Shown piece after piece: positions 1 through 13,509 of a DNA stretch of 64,000 nt (positions within the stretch are counted from its first letter, which is position 1; each line of letters opens with the position of its first letter). This DNA comes from Harmothoe impar (lineage: Eukaryota > Annelida > Polychaeta > Phyllodocida > Polynoidae): positions 28,419,955 through 28,483,954 of the forward strand of contig OX381704.1 of the NCBI GenBank assembly GCA_947462335.1. Direction: 5' to 3'. Position numbers and translations under genes: made by a program. The notes under the pieces are model-generated. The model was not told the origin of the DNA. It was given only the letters and a program-made list of their open reading frames with translations, and made no database searches.

Positions 1-673
1 CCAAGAGCGGCTCACATGTTGGCTACCTTGTCAACTCACTCTCCAAGGTCTCAATCCATCTCTCCCACCTCCTCCACGCCCCTGGACGTCGACTAGTGCC
101 ATGCCTCCCGCCCACACTCCCAGCTTTCTATATTCCCATCCATTTACCATCCATATATAATGGTCTTATATGTATACATACGCGGTCTTCTGTAAATCAA
201 TATACACCCTACTGCATACATGTATGTATATACACTGGCTGTATAATGGAGCCCTTTAAGGTTTAAAATCTCCCTCACACATTTCTCTGGGACCCTTCCT
301 TTACATCAGACGCCATAGCCTACACCGCCCTCCCGTCAACCCTGACCGTTACAGACTTGAGTTGCTCAGTGATGGTCTGGACTGAGGTCTGGACGGCTTC
401 TGTACCAGGGCACCTACCTCCCGCCCATACTGCTCTGTGCCCCTCCTCCTGGCAGCCCCCTCCTCCAGGCGGCACCTATATGCAGGAACACAGCCCGACT
501 AAATAGAATTCACCAATCGGCGGGCATCATCTTGATAGGCGTTGTGCCGCGGGCATTGAGCTGGCTATAGCTACTCGGCCGCTCGTCGTGTGGCCCTTAG
601 AGCTGTTTACCGTCGGGTCAGCCAGGCTAGTTGGTTAGAGTAGAGTGTCAGGATGGCTGGGTGATTGGTGCAT
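1..673. other. Non-coding, nothing recognised
   Basis: Mixed-composition sequence with C/T-rich stretches near 410-470. No reading frame with a recognisable product, no tRNA-like promoter and no terminal repeats were seen. A weak variant of the window's 9-mer motif (GAGTTGCTC) lies near 359. Confidence 0.5.
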
Positions 674-902
674 GGGTCTGCACTGACATGCCATATGGGT
701 CTGCGCTGACGTGCCATATGGGCCTGCACTGACATGCCATATGGGTATGCACTGACATGCCATATGGGCCTGCACTGACATGCCATATGGGCCTGCATTG
801 TTATAATTATGGGCCTGCACTGACATGCTACATGGGCCTGCGCCGACATGCTACATGGGCCTGCGCTGCCATGCTACATGGGCCTGCACTGCCATGCCAT
901 AT
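674..902. repeat. 23-bp minisatellite, 10 units
   Basis: Ten head-to-tail units begin GGGCCTGC or GGGTCTGC and end in CATAT or TACAT. Nine are 23 bp and the sixth is 22 bp with a divergent centre. The first five units end in CCATAT, and three of the later ones share TACAT, which suggests two rounds of local amplification. The open frames crossing it on both strands are repeat artefacts. Confidence 0.93.
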
Positions 903-3105
903 AGAACAGGACACCAGTATGACTCCGCCATGTCCCGCTCCAAGCCACGATATTTATCTTGTAGCAGGACCAACTTGGTTCTACTTTTGACTGCCCCCTA
1001 TGTGAATACGTCCAGATACCTATAACCACTCCTCTAACCTCCATAGCTCCCTCAGTATAACCATCCCCTCCTCGTACCTAATAGCTCGCCCTGTCTACTT
1101 CTGATCCTGGCGGTTAGGCTCCATCGTCTACACTGCATGACTCTTCGCATTTAGCCGACAGGTTCCACGGCCGCCTACCATGTGTTTTCTTCGTGTTGTT
1201 GTATTATCACTGCCTTGTCCGAAAGTGACATGCCCCGACCCATCCAAACCCACCTCTGCATCAGACTCTACCATTTAAACATAATAATAGACCTTCCCCA
1301 ATTCCATTCAAATATGGCCCTTCCTCACCGCTCGCCCCTCGACTGGCCTTTTCTATTCATGTGCACCGACCCCACCCACCCCCGCTCCAATTTATGGACT
1401 TGGCTTTCTAGTTCACTCAAACGGGTCCCTACTCTAGCCTGATCGCCCAGGCACCGACCAAACACTCCAACTGGAATCTATATATTAGCTTCATTCAATT
1501 TACTGATCGTGCTGGTCCCATGAGGGCGTCAATAATGCACGACTATGGAGTTGTTGTTGGCCGTGGAAATCGATTCTATAAGGGCTTGGGTCTAAAGGCG
1601 GTGGCCGGCTAGTTAGCCGGGGTCGGCAGGGGGTAGGCCCGGTAGCCAGCCCTATAGCGTTGGTTGCCCGCCCCAATGCCCCGATCACTGATCCCCTTGC
1701 CATCAGCCACCCAAAGCTTGCAATCCTCCACATCCGCCCAGTGCTCAATGCATAGACTGAAACTCTCCTCCTTGAACCTTCTGTCCCCACACAGGCATTA
1801 TTATACATACAAGGTGCTCTCCTCGACTTTACTTACATATATTGCTCTATACATCCCGACATTATATGCTTTGGTCCTCGCTTTCCATTTTCAACATGCC
1901 CTACAATTGCACTTTCTTTCACATTAAGGCTACTTCCCTCCGCTTAGAATGTTCCCCCGGGCTGCAAGGCTGGACTTTCATCGATCCTTCACCCCTACCT
2001 GCTCAGCTCCCAATTCGCCATTCATCTCGTGCACCCTGCCCCTGCCCCTAGTGTCTACCACGGCCTAGATCGCCGACCGATTCAGACCCATCGAAACCAC
2101 GCTGAGGTCAATCTGGTCATGGTGCAGGCTATGTCCCGGTCGATAGAGGCTCTATTATCGCCCGATAAGAAAAGCTGGGCCGGGACGGCGGCTGGTGTCG
2201 CTATAGCCAGGGCCTTAGTATGGCCTACAGCTCTACTTGGCGCTGCATGGCGACCGGACGAGGGGGTCGGGATGGACAAGGCAAGGGGATGGGGTGGTTG
2301 ATTGGTAGATGTGGAAGGTATGGTCTGGACACTATGATGGACTGGCAGATACTAGATCAGTGTAGATAGGGAGAAGGTAGGCATAGATGGTATGGTCTAG
2401 ACTGGAAGTAAGGAATGTTAAGCTTTTATTGAAAATAGTTGGGCGTTTTATGGCATAAGCAAGACCTGCCACATTTTTAACATAGCTTGTATTGGGAGAT
2501 AAGAGGTTGAATCGGCATTAGCAACTATACTTTCGAGCATGGTGAATTTGATGAGTGAGAGGGGTTGGTGGTCTAGAAGTACAACTACATATTGCATATG
2601 GTATGGGAGGGGGTATACCTTCAGTTTCAGCCACACAATGTAATATGATCGAATAATTCAGAGTATGCAATTTTCAACACATACATTCTACACAATGCAT
2701 TGAATACATCAAGCACTGTGCACTCCAGGGAGGTACATTTACAGTTAGGTGGAGAGCATTCATGTAATACACTGCAATCAGCAGACTCTGAAAGGCGTGG
2801 TGATGGTGTTCGGATTACACAGCCGCCCTTTGCGAATAACATGATGTGGAATTCCCGGGCTTTATATACAGCAACCTTCCTATTACTTCACCTACATTCA
2901 AGGGGAGCCAACGGCAGACTTTCAGACATGTACGTATGCATATATATATATTATGGACATGTTGCTGTACCATGATCGATAGTTATAGAGTTATCAAATC
3001 CACATTTCATTAACAAATGATGTACATCATTATGCCCATATATTACCATATTGGCATTGCTGCAGCTCAATAATGGCTTCATTTGTTACTCAACATCCTC
3101 TGATG
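903..3105. other. Non-coding, nothing recognised
   Basis: Pyrimidine-rich, fairly GC-rich sequence to about 2.3 kb, then more AT-rich. Short frames occur on both strands, but none shows a recognisable domain, consistent start context or splice pattern. No inverted terminal repeats were found. Confidence 0.45.
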
Positions 3106-3113
3106 TGACGTCA
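3106..3113. promoter_or_regulatory. Single CRE palindrome TGACGTCA
   Basis: A perfect CREB/ATF consensus palindrome standing alone in non-coding DNA. One site of this length is expected about once per 65 kb by chance, so alone it means little. It is listed because two denser CRE-like clusters occur at 25.0 and 54.1 kb. Confidence 0.3.
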
Positions 3114-6015
3114 AACCTGAAAGTCGCAAGTAGATCTTTTCTATGTTTTTTTTGTACTGCCAAAGTACCTGACCGCCTCTGCACCCGGATAGCAACACAA
3201 CTCTGAATAACCTATTGCACCATTCTACAACAGCTGCCTTTGTATATTATGTGTGATGGATGTTGATTCGAAAAATGGAATGCCCATGGTAACTCTGATC
3301 ACCACAAGCTATAGAAGTATATTTTACATAGAAGGCTGCTTTTGATGTAATAAACAATTTGAAGCTGCCAGGAATTGTCCTAGGGGGTTTCAACGATGAG
3401 GAAGAGGGGGGAAAGAGAGGGGGTATGTGATATATATGTAATATGCCTCAGTGGAATGGGCAAGTGATGGATGATCGAAGCAGAAATGGGCCCTTTAATG
3501 GCCACATGTCATCACTATATCAAACTTACATGGTTATATGGCCGGCGGGCGAATGGTATGACAGTAGCCCACTCACCACCTCCAATGAGACCATTAGTGA
3601 CGATACATGGATAGATCCGGGCCCAAGCAGCCTAGGAGATTTAATAATCGTCTGACAAGGTACCGCCTGGTATAGCTTTATGCTGAATTTTATACTTCCT
3701 TTAGATGAGACCACTGCAATCTCAGCTTTCCTAGCTTACAATTATTACTAGTACCGGTATGTCCATATTATGCTTAAAACTCTCAGATGCACTCTTTGTA
3801 AAGTATTTTAATCAGGTGAACTGCATTGGATTTACCTCAAGAACCACGGTAATACAGCTGGGGCCGTTTTATTGAGACGAGCACGCACGTATGGCTGATC
3901 TAACGGTTCAACCACTTGTCAATAATTTGCAGTGCTTTGGTTGGTTCTCCCTAGTGCAAATAGCTCTTAGACCCAGGCAGCCTGAAAGCCGGGGAACATA
4001 GTGTACACCTCATTATGTGGGAGTAGGCTATGGTCCTGTTTTTCTAGATTTCCAACTGCCTTAGACCCAAGGGTAGGATCGCTGCACTGCTTTGAAAGAA
4101 TAAACTATTACAAATTAGAGATTCGCGTGCGGCAGAGGCATTGGTGGTCTGCTGGGGCGTAGCTACTCTTTGCGGCGATTACCTCTTATTCATGCCTAAG
4201 AAAAAGTGGGTAGAGAAACGGACCAGCTATATAGTTCCCCCTCAGGGCTATCGAGGAGCACGAGAGAGCGCGGTCGATCATGTCCACGATAAACAAATAT
4301 TGCCGTGACCTTTATGTCCAGCCAAAAGGTGATGTCGGACTTGAGAGTGTTGGCGGGGGAATACATGCAGCTTTTAATTAAGCCTATACCACCAGTCTGA
4401 CATCTGGCCCAGGGCCTAAGTGTGGCCATGGGTAGGGGAAGGGGAGGGTTCATTAGAGTGCCAATTACTTACTGTGTGGCCAGTTCCCCAGGGACGTCTA
4501 ACAGGTAGAACACAACCTTCGACCACCCCAGCTGCCTCCCTTCACTCCTCACCAGCCTCCTGTGTCCGACCACCCGGCCGCCCACGCCCTCACATGCCAG
4601 GTCCTCCTGCAGCTGAGGTACCCACCCACCTAGCCACACACCATCCCCTACCTGGCACAGGGCCAACCTCCTCTTACCCACTTCTTCCAGTTCCTTAGCT
4701 TGGCCAAATTGATAATGTATCGATCGGCAGCTTTGATTTGGAGGAGCGGTGGCCTCTGGCAGATCATTGGTGCAAGCAAACCCCCGCCGCCCTCCCGCAC
4801 GCCCCCCTTCACCTCCCTTACCCCGTTGATGCTCCACGGCATGACCCGCATTGAGGCTGGAATAAGGAGACCCTGGACCACGTTTTTCATTCCACAGGAA
4901 GGGTGACGCGGCCCGACGGCCATAATGCCCTCCCAGACCGCCCCTAACATCCCCACTACCTACCTCAATCTCTATAGGGAGCTCAGGGGAGAGGGGTTGT
5001 GGAGGGGGTGGGTGGTGCTAGGTTGTCTAGTGGATGTCAGGCAAGGCGAATCTATCGGTGTTTTTCGGTAAATTGCAGGCCCACAGCTGGGTTGTCAGGT
5101 TGTTGGGTAGGGGGATGGTTCTCATCTTAACAATGCCTTATCCAGGGGACGCTGGAGGCCGCCTAAGTAAACACATTGTGAGCACAATAGCCCATGCCAC
5201 CAGCTTAGTCCATGCCAACCCTAGACTGCAGGACATATCCATTGTCATTTGTACCTAAATATGGTGTCTGCAATGTTATCTAAAGGAGAGCTATTTGTGC
5301 CCTTTACCAATTTAGTGAATTATTGTTTAGAGGTACACTAAAGCAAGCCTGTATACACCCTAGCCTAAACGTATTTGCACTCATCCCAAATATCCAAAGC
5401 TTATATCCTAGCATCAACCTACTGTGCCAAACGGACAAAAAGCAATAACAAAGCCAACTATTTATCCTTCTATCCCACTATCTTTATACCTAACCAACTC
5501 CCCCCCCCCCTCCACACCCACACCCACACCCAGCTTCCCCATCCCGGCCACACAGGCCTACAAACCCATCCCACAGTGGCCATGTGTTTATTGTTACGGC
5601 CCTGGATGGCCTCACGCGTCAGGCGCTGGGTGTTCGTTTGTATGCCCTTCCAGCCCCGCCACAATCCTCCGCCCCAGTGCTCGTCCTATGCTGAGCGAGC
5701 AGGCAGTTCGCACTTTTGGGAGGCAGCAGTGCGTCAGGCATTTAATACGCCACAGTCGAGTGACTAACTCAACATCCCGGCATGATAAGCATGCCTCTCC
5801 CGGGTCTCCACTTAATTGCATAGCCAGCCACTATGCCTTTTATCTGAGTCTGTAGGCGGTGGTGGTGCCGCGGGCTCCGGGAATGACTGTTACAATTTCT
5901 GCTCAAATCAAGAATAATCGTCGACCGTCATTGCTCATCCCTGAGGCATGACTTCATATAGTGTACTTTGGGACATGACAATTGTGAGCAGTTCTAAAGC
6001 AGCTGGAGCAGATTT
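3114..6015. other. Non-coding, with a C-rich tract
   Basis: No supported gene. A poly-C run near 5500-5510 followed by a CCCACA-type tract to about 5531 is the only low-complexity feature. A variant of the 9-mer (GAGCAGTTC) lies near 5987, just before an exact copy at 6016. Confidence 0.45.
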
Positions 6016-6024
6016 GAGCAGCTC
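6016..6024 (+). promoter_or_regulatory. GAGCAGCTC motif copy
   Basis: Exact copy in the context TTGAGCAGCTCGG, about 30 bp after the near-match GAGCAGTTC. One of 23 exact copies in the window. Function unknown. Confidence 0.55.
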
Positions 6025-9000
6025 GGTGGTGGATAGCGGGAGGCAGTGTGTACGTACGTAGCAGTCTAGTCCAGACTTAGTGCGGAGGGGAGGCAGACGG
6101 TGAGGGCAAATATACATGTCTACAGCGGGCAAATAGAGTGCATTGCGAACAGTGGGACCCGGCCCTGTGCATGCTTGCATATGGCCCTGTCCATTGTTCC
6201 CCTATACTATTCATAGCACACACAGTACCCCCTCACCCTCTTACTGCTGACGTTCTTCTGTCTGTCAGTCTAGCTGTCTGTCTTCTTCTCTGTTTATAGC
6301 ATATCCACATAACCCGCCTCTCACCACCACTAACCCTCAGGCATCTATAATTAGTCCCATCACTTCTCCCTTAGGCCTAACCATGCCCTTCAGGACATTG
6401 CCCACGCTAGCCAGACCCTCAGTTCGATTGTACCAGACCTTGAGGACAGGGGAATCTAGCTGCCTCATTCGCTGTTGGCCATCATAATATCGGGTCCATT
6501 GAATAAGACACCACTCCTGTGGGACACTGCGCTTAAATCAACACCGGGGCGCGTGCCTCATCTGGATTCCCCATACGCTGTCAGCTACCGCCCAGCCGGG
6601 ATAGCTGCAATTGTGGGCAGTAATGGGCAGCAGGCCTGCGCTATTCTACCTGTAAACACGCTAATCAGGGAGGTCATTAGGGAAGGTGAATTATAGCCCC
6701 TGGCCCCGAGCACCAGGCATCGACCGCTGTCCCTCGGCCATGACTCAAGGTGACATGTCATGGTGCAGCTGTGGTATGACCTCCACCCTATTATCGTCCT
6801 ATACTACAGCAACCTTCACATGTTGCCTCCTGTAAGCCTTCTGTCTGCACATCCTCTATATACACCCACCTGTTCTACTTCCTGTCTATGTATATATCGG
6901 TAATAAAAACAATTTCTTTAATAAATCACCACCCAACCCATATATAAGGCTCATATCATCGGTCTTCGCTGCACTCCAACTCTTGATGGACGGGTAGTAA
7001 GACTTTCGTCTCTAATGAGCCCTTTTACTTTAAAAAAACATATGTCTGTGATGGCCCTAGGACCCAAAATTGCCCACAGTGATATGGGCATTTTGGGGCT
7101 TACTGCCAAATGACAGTAGGAATAAAAAGGTAATGGTATGGGACATTGGCATTTCCTGAAATCAACATTGGACATGGCTTTTTCTAATCAACACAGAACA
7201 TGGTGATTATATACGACAGAGACATGGCACACAGCCAATTTCTGATTTTTTCGACCTGATCCTACCTAGAGTACAATCATTGTGGTGCTCACTATTGCTT
7301 TCTGTCCTTCCACCCGGCACTGTCCATTCGATGTCTCTCCCATTCCTGGGGGCTTTTGCACAGAACAGAACGATCTCGATCCCTTTGCTTATCGTTTCAA
7401 GTGTGTTTCTCATTAAACAACATATCTTTTCTGGGGAATGCTTTTATGAAAATCAATTCAAAAGCTAGCCTGATGCATTTCAATTCTGTAATCGTTTTAT
7501 TCTGAATATACCGTTATTTGCTGTGCAACAGCCCACTGCTGTGTCGTTCCAGGACATAAGGTACCCAGCCGTCTACAGCTCTTTTAGCAACTCTGACCGT
7601 CCTTTCTAACACCACCACCGCCCCATGCACTTCCCTAGGCAGGGTCTTTAAAACGTTCACTTCCCTCGAGACCCTCCGTTACCTTGCCACTCTCTCATTG
7701 CGGGGGTCGTGACAGTTGCGACGTTCGTGCTCTGCCCCCTGTGGGCATTTAACGTGGAGGTGGGTGCCCGTTTATCCAGCCCCTCAGGTCGTTACTGGCG
7801 CCCGCTCGGCACTCAGTGACGACACCCATCGTGTGATTAATGAAATTGACACGGACCTTACCGAGTCTGCCTGTGTCTGCACATATAGCAGGAGCGGGGG
7901 GGGGGGGCACAGAAACACCTGTCTCTAGGTTAGACATATCGGGATGGTACAGAAACATGCCATAAAATATTACTTCTGCACTCTCTCTTATTTTAGCTGA
8001 TTCTATATGCATCCCCTAACATTTATGTTTTATCGCATGCAGTACATGTGTACCTCAAAATTGTTAGACAGTTTGACTTAAAAGGTGTAACATTTGGGTA
8101 TTATTAGCAAGCTTTTTGGAGAGGGCAATGCATTAGGATAGATCAAGAGTCTGGATCCAATAACAAAGTCAATACAATAGTGTAAGCTAGTGTATATACA
8201 TGTGAGAGAAATGATGCCTCAGCCTTACCATCAGACGTGGAAGGATCAGCATCTAGGGAGACCACCTTACCTCGCTCGCAAGGTTGTAAACGAGCCCCCT
8301 AAACTCCCAGACCAGTCACTCACAGAAAAACCCCTCTATTCTTTGATCAAATCCCATGGGATATGCTGTCCTCCTATCGTTGCTGCCACCATAGGTCAAA
8401 GATCAAAAGGTCCAATCTTTTTACATCTACAGAAACGCAGGGCTGATGAGTCTCCTGGCCACCACTTGTCTTTCAAGGTGGCGGTGCAATATGCTCCATA
8501 TAGCAGTACCTACATCTGTGGGTCTCAGGACAAACAGATTCCTCTCAACCCCACTCCGACCCCCGACCAGGACGTTATAGAATAGTGTAAACATGGGATG
8601 TAATAGCTGGTAGCACACATCAAACTTAAACGGGGAGAACTTACTGCCGGTTAAGTAAGAGTGTTGGCATCAGCCCTTTACATACACGGCGAGCTGGATA
8701 ATATATCACAATGATGTTAATTAACATAGTTATGAAACAAGCCCCAGGGATTTAGTTGATTAATTTCAGAGCTAACCAATTGACAGGCATCTTACTTTGT
8801 GTATCTCCATTCTTATACCAAAGCAGACTATATGTTGACGAAACAACGTCAACGGCAGCGCATTTCATTATTGAATGGTTAGAGCTGAGAGCACTTTCCA
8901 TAACACTGTCAGAGACAGTAGAAGCTGGTTAGTATGTGGCCATGTGTATAATGGGAGCAATTCTATTGACTGAGAAACCCGCCATACTTCTTCCGCCTTC

Positions 9001-9660
9001 CACACAAGAGCAACCCTCTTCCCTTCTAGTCAGTTCTTAATCTACCCCCTGTCCCCCAAACCACCCCCAGCCCGGAAAGATACAAGTTAGCCTCGAGCGG
9101 CTCCTTCAAATAGGCGACCGGAAGCTTTTATTGGAGGCCATTTATCTTCGCACTGAACTCAGATTGCTTGACCTTTACCAGGGAACACTGGAAAATCCCT
9201 TTAAAATATGGCGGCGTTGGGGGCACAGGCCCGACATGTACCCGACTCATCCATCAACCGTGGACGTCGCCGGTAGCGCCACCTATCCGGGACGCGCTGC
9301 CCGTCCTGCTTGTCACCTGAAGGTGCCAACGGGACCACCTTCACCTCGTTGATGCCCCACCCCAACCCAAGACATTGACTTCTCCAACTCATCCCTCACC
9401 CTAGGGTCAACACAGGGACTGGCCCTCGGACAACCAACTCCTGACCCCACTGCCCTTGTACTCTTCTACTAGGCTGGCACTCCGCCCTTTCTGACTGGAT
9501 GATTCACTGCCCTGGCTAGTCCTGGGCAACATCCCACTGGATATTGTCACCATGTTTTCATCATCATCCTTACAGCACCGTGCTGCCTCCTCTCAGTCTG
9601 CCTGTATTGTCTGCCTCTGCCTCACCCATCCACCCACGCGTACTCACCCACTCGCTCCCC
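6025..9660. other. Non-coding, with a G12 run
   Basis: No supported gene. A G12 homopolymer lies at 7896-7907. The stretch 6900-7300 is AT-rich and repeats words such as AAATCAACAT and ACATGG, with a similar flavour at 43.9 kb. I could not define a repeat boundary there. Confidence 0.4.
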
Positions 9661-9860
9661 TCCCTCTGTCTCTGTCTCTGCGTCTGTGTCGGTATCTGTC
9701 ACTGTGTCTGCCACTCTGTCCGTCTCTGCGTCTGTCTCTATCGTCTCTGTGTCTGTCGCTGTATCTAACACTGTGTCTGTCACTGTCTCTTTGTGTTCTC
9801 CGTGTCTGTCACTGTATCTGCCACTCTCTCTGTCTGTCTCTGTCTGTATCTCTGTCTCTT
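9661..9860 (+). repeat. Degenerate TCTGTC/TCTGCC tandem tract
   Basis: About 200 bp of pyrimidine-rich sequence made of TCTGTCTC, TCTGCGTC and TCTGTCACTG variants. It keeps a 6-bp rhythm, so all three forward frames stay open and encode Ser/Val/Leu/Cys-rich strings. This is a simple-sequence artefact, not a gene. Confidence 0.85.
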
Positions 9861-10208
9861 CAAAGCTTACCTTAATGTGTCTTCATCCACCACAACCCCC
9901 GGACTGATTCCACTAACTAAGCTGTCATCTCCAATCCTAACCCATGGTCACTGACAAGCAGCTCGGAATAACACACCTTTTTAGGGCTTAAAGAGGCCGT
10001 CCCTGGATAATGTCCACCGAGACCACAGAAACTTAAAGTAATCGGAAAATGTGGGGGAAGAAAAAGATCTAACCGTGCAGTGATAAAGTGATCAGCGTTT
10101 TAGTATTAAACCACGATTTAATCCTTCAGTTGGTATCTAAGTAATAACCTGTATCCGTTGCAGCTATGTAATAAGTATTGTTGATGATATTGTATTCAAC
10201 ATCTCTTT
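9861..10208. other. Non-coding, nothing recognised
   Basis: AT-leaning spacer between the TCTG tract and the foldback element. No motif or frame of note. Confidence 0.45.
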
Positions 10209-11208
10209 CCCAGGTAGCAAGGGTATATTGGGCCAATGTCAGCAATGATCGACTCCATCGCAATCGTCATACCAACCATGGCCCATTGTAGGTAATGCAC
10301 ACATTGGTTCAACATACAAATTACAATGATGGCCCACCCTTGACAATTCCTACAATGGGCCATTGCTGGGTTGACCGCTGGCCCAGAGCTGGTCCATGCT
10401 TGATATGGCTGATATTGACCCAGTGTTGGCCCAGTGTTGGAACATCTCAGGGCCATCATATTATTTCTGATGTTGGACGAACATAAATTCTAACTACACT
10501 TGTCCAATATTGGCTGTGATCTACACCAGGGGGATTCAATGTTGCCTGAAGAATATCTTACAGTATGGCTCCTACTTTGCCATCATATTGGGTTATAAAT
10601 GTGATCCCCAGTGTGCTCTACATGTTTAGAGGTCAGAGAAAGTTCATTGATCATATTTGATACCTAAAAGTGCCATTTACTGCATGACATCAGTGGGAAT
10701 TTGTCAAAAGTAACTTGAAGACACCTCATGTGTGGATAATGGAGTTAGATAAGTCCTAAATGATAGTAATACAGTTTGTATGGTGTCTAACCAATTTGGG
10801 ATAAAGATCAAGATGGATTAAAAAGACAGAAATGGCTTTTTCTAAACTGATGATACTTGACAGTCATGTCTTAAGTATGTCTGCACATTCAATTATATAC
10901 ATAAAAATAGTATTGTTCAATATTAGTGATTGTTGCAGTGGTCCTATATTGAAAATCATATGTTGGGGCAACATATGTATTTCAGGGTTGCCCCAATGTT
11001 TAATTTCTAACCTTAGAATAATGTAAAAACATTGTAATGTTGGCCCACCATTGGGCCAACATAAAATCAATATCCCTTTTTCCAAGCATGGGCCATTACT
11101 GGGCCAGCGGTCAAACCAGCGGTGGGCCAATATCAAAATGCCAATATTGGCCCATTTTTAAGTGGTATATTGGCCCAATCATGGCCCAATGTACTTATGT
11201 TACCTGGG
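10209..11208. mobile_element. 1-kb foldback element with GGCCAATAT words
   Basis: The left end reads CCCAGGTAGCAAGGGTATAT and the complement of the right end reads CCCAGGTAACATAAGTACAT, each followed by TTGGGCCA, so the termini are inverted repeats. Both arms (about 10209-10490 and 11030-11208) carry many copies of TTGGCCCA or TGGGCCAA in both orientations and the shared block TTGACCGCTGGCCCAG. The middle, about 500 bp, is AT-rich without these words. No transposase frame is present, so it is non-autonomous. I found no clear target duplication and cannot assign a superfamily. Confidence 0.75.
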
Positions 11209-12361
11209 TAGGTGTCGTAGAAAAATGCGGCCTGGAGGATGATTCAATCTAAAGCATCGCTTCACCTAGCCCCCAGATGCTCAGTCTTGTCGGACTGCGC
11301 TGTAATAGGAGCAGGACACAGCTGCTCGCGAGCTCCTCTCTCTACTTTTTTTCCATGTACCTCCTTTTATAGGCTCATATAGGACCCCTATAGGACCAAC
11401 ACATTATCGACATCTTAGATGGAGGACTTGATGATGTTAGAGTACATGTACATACTGCTCTCTCCCTCACAACCCCTCTGACTGCTCGGTTGAGCATAAA
11501 ATGTCACTGGATATCTGACCTGACCCGGAAGTCATAGCTGCCGACCGGCGGACGGCCCGTAAAACTATGAGGCTAGGCCATTCTCCTGGGTGGATAACAC
11601 TATGTATACAAGCCTCTAGTGTCTACCCTACCCTGCATCCCCAGACGGATCCAGGTGTTTAGGTTGCACAATGAATGGGTCGTTGGGGAATATTTTCTTA
11701 CATTAGTCAATTTCACAGTTTAGCGGGCACTACGGCGCGGAATGGAGTCCTTCTGGGAGACTACGCGCCTGGGTCGTTATGGGTGAGTAGCTCACAGAGG
11801 AGTACCTCGCCGGGGACAAGTAGCCCAGTAAGTATATAGCTCAATGGTAAGCACTGACTCGGCCTCATAGACCAGCTGAATATCTCTAGAGAACCGGGTG
11901 TCTCTATTTCCATAGATATACGCATCGTTGACATATTGAAATGTATATATACATTTATATTATGCATCAAATAAATGCATTTCATAAAGAATCGAATCCT
12001 CTCAGTTGCACTTTTATTTCTTTTGCAGGCTGATTGTTTTGACCTGCCTCTGAATTTGTGCAAGATATTTGTATCGGGAAATACCAGCTTTTAGTCAATA
12101 AGACAAGGATTCCATATACAATATATCTATATACAGGACCATTGTCCGGCTCAGTTGTCCCTGGTTCAATATTGATGTACTACTCCTCGTTAGACAGAGA
12201 CCTTTTGATGAAGCTTCTCAGCCTCCCCTGTCTTTGATGGACGAGTCTAGGCTTCATCCCCAAGACCTTTAATACGCTTTCATTGGTTCCGTCTTCTCTA
12301 ATTGATCGGACGAGCGGCTGGGTCGGCCACACACAGAGGGAGTGGCGCGGGAACAACTGGT
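11209..12361. other. Non-coding, nothing recognised
   Basis: No supported gene. A tRNA A-box-like string (TAGCTCAATGGTAAGC) near 11838 has no B box at the right distance. A variant near the 9-mer (CAGCTGCTCGCGAGCTC) lies at about 11323. Confidence 0.4.
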
Positions 12362-12594
12362 GAGCAGCTCAAAACCCAGAGTCTGTTTGTTTAACTCGGC
12401 TCTGTCCTCGTTCCCCGCTACCTGTGTGAATGTCGAAGTGGTTGGGGGAGAGGTGTTTGCAGGGGAGTAGGGTAGTGCCCAGGGGGAGTAGTAGCTAGTG
12501 GGTCGATGGTGGAGTGAGTGCGGGTAGGGTTGGCTGCTTGTAGAGTACCATGAGCAGCTCTGATCGGCTGTGAGCATCGCTGCAGGAGCTGCTC
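12362..12594. promoter_or_regulatory. Cluster of three GAGCAGCTC motif copies
   Basis: Exact copies at 12362-12370 (+), 12552-12560 (+) and 12586-12594 (-). The last two form an inverted pair with starts 34 bp apart. Near-matches follow at about 12791 (GGAGCGGCTC) and 12840 (GAGCAGTTC). The surrounding DNA is GC-richer than its neighbours and free of recognisable transposons. Confidence 0.55.
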
Positions 12595-13509
12595 CCATGG
12601 CCCAAAATAGTCTATTGTGGCGGGCGCTTTCGAGTGTGGAATTTGCACTTTGGTTTAGCCTGCCGTTAGTAGGTCCGTCTGGTCTGTAATTTTAAAACGG
12701 CCAGGCGCCCAGCTGTCGACAAATTGACGCATAACAAGGGTCGCGGTAAAACTAAAAGGCCTGCTTGCATAATGTGGGTCCACAAACTGGAGCGGCTCAT
12801 CTGCAGTCATTCTATCGCCACGTGTTGTACCCGACACCTGAGCAGTTCATACGAACTCTCCACAATGCCATGTATCTCTCCATATCTTCTAATATTCTTG
12901 AAAGGACATTCAATCTGCAAATGAAACAATCTATTTCGTCTGGAAAAGGAACACTGCAACGCGGCGCTTTCCATTTCTGTGAATGTAATCGAATCACAAT
13001 CCACGGGTGGGATGGCGGAGGGGGTAGGCGCCTGTCCATTGTGCTGTTATCGAATCTAAGCCTAGGAAAGTACTTTCTACTGTAATATTTAGTCACAGCC
13101 GCGAGAGGACGCAAGGCTTGTACGAATGCTTAGCCTAATCAAAGCTGACTGCTAAAGGTGAAGGATGCCCTGCCGACCTATTGTACACAGCTAATTCTAA
13201 AACACGGGCCCACCATCAGAAATAGCGGAACACTCTCTTTTTTCTTTGTATGTAGGGAGACAGGGTGAATAAAACATTACTGTGTTCCTTGGCGCCTTTC
13301 ACTGGAATGTTTCATTATTTATAGGAATTGCAAGGTACAGATGGGTTACAAAACTGTTAGCAAGCTATTGCTACACAGTAGCTGCCACTACCAACTCAAT
13401 ATAGGAAATACCTACATTTTCTGAATTGTGTATACTTCTTTGATCGACCCTAATGATTATCTTTCCATGCCGATTGTGAATATACAAAAGCCATTGCGGA
13501 TACATTATA
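12595..13509. other. Non-coding, nothing recognised
   Basis: No supported gene. Several short frames overlap on both strands at 12.65-13.1 kb, but none is recognisable. Confidence 0.4.

Noticed and set aside
9544..9907. Three overlapping Ser/Val/Leu/Cys-rich frames
   Set aside because: A 6-bp TCTGTC rhythm keeps every forward frame open; this is simple sequence.
11833..11900. Possible tRNA gene (A-box-like TAGCTCAATGGTAAGC)
   Set aside because: No B box at tRNA distance and no acceptor stem.
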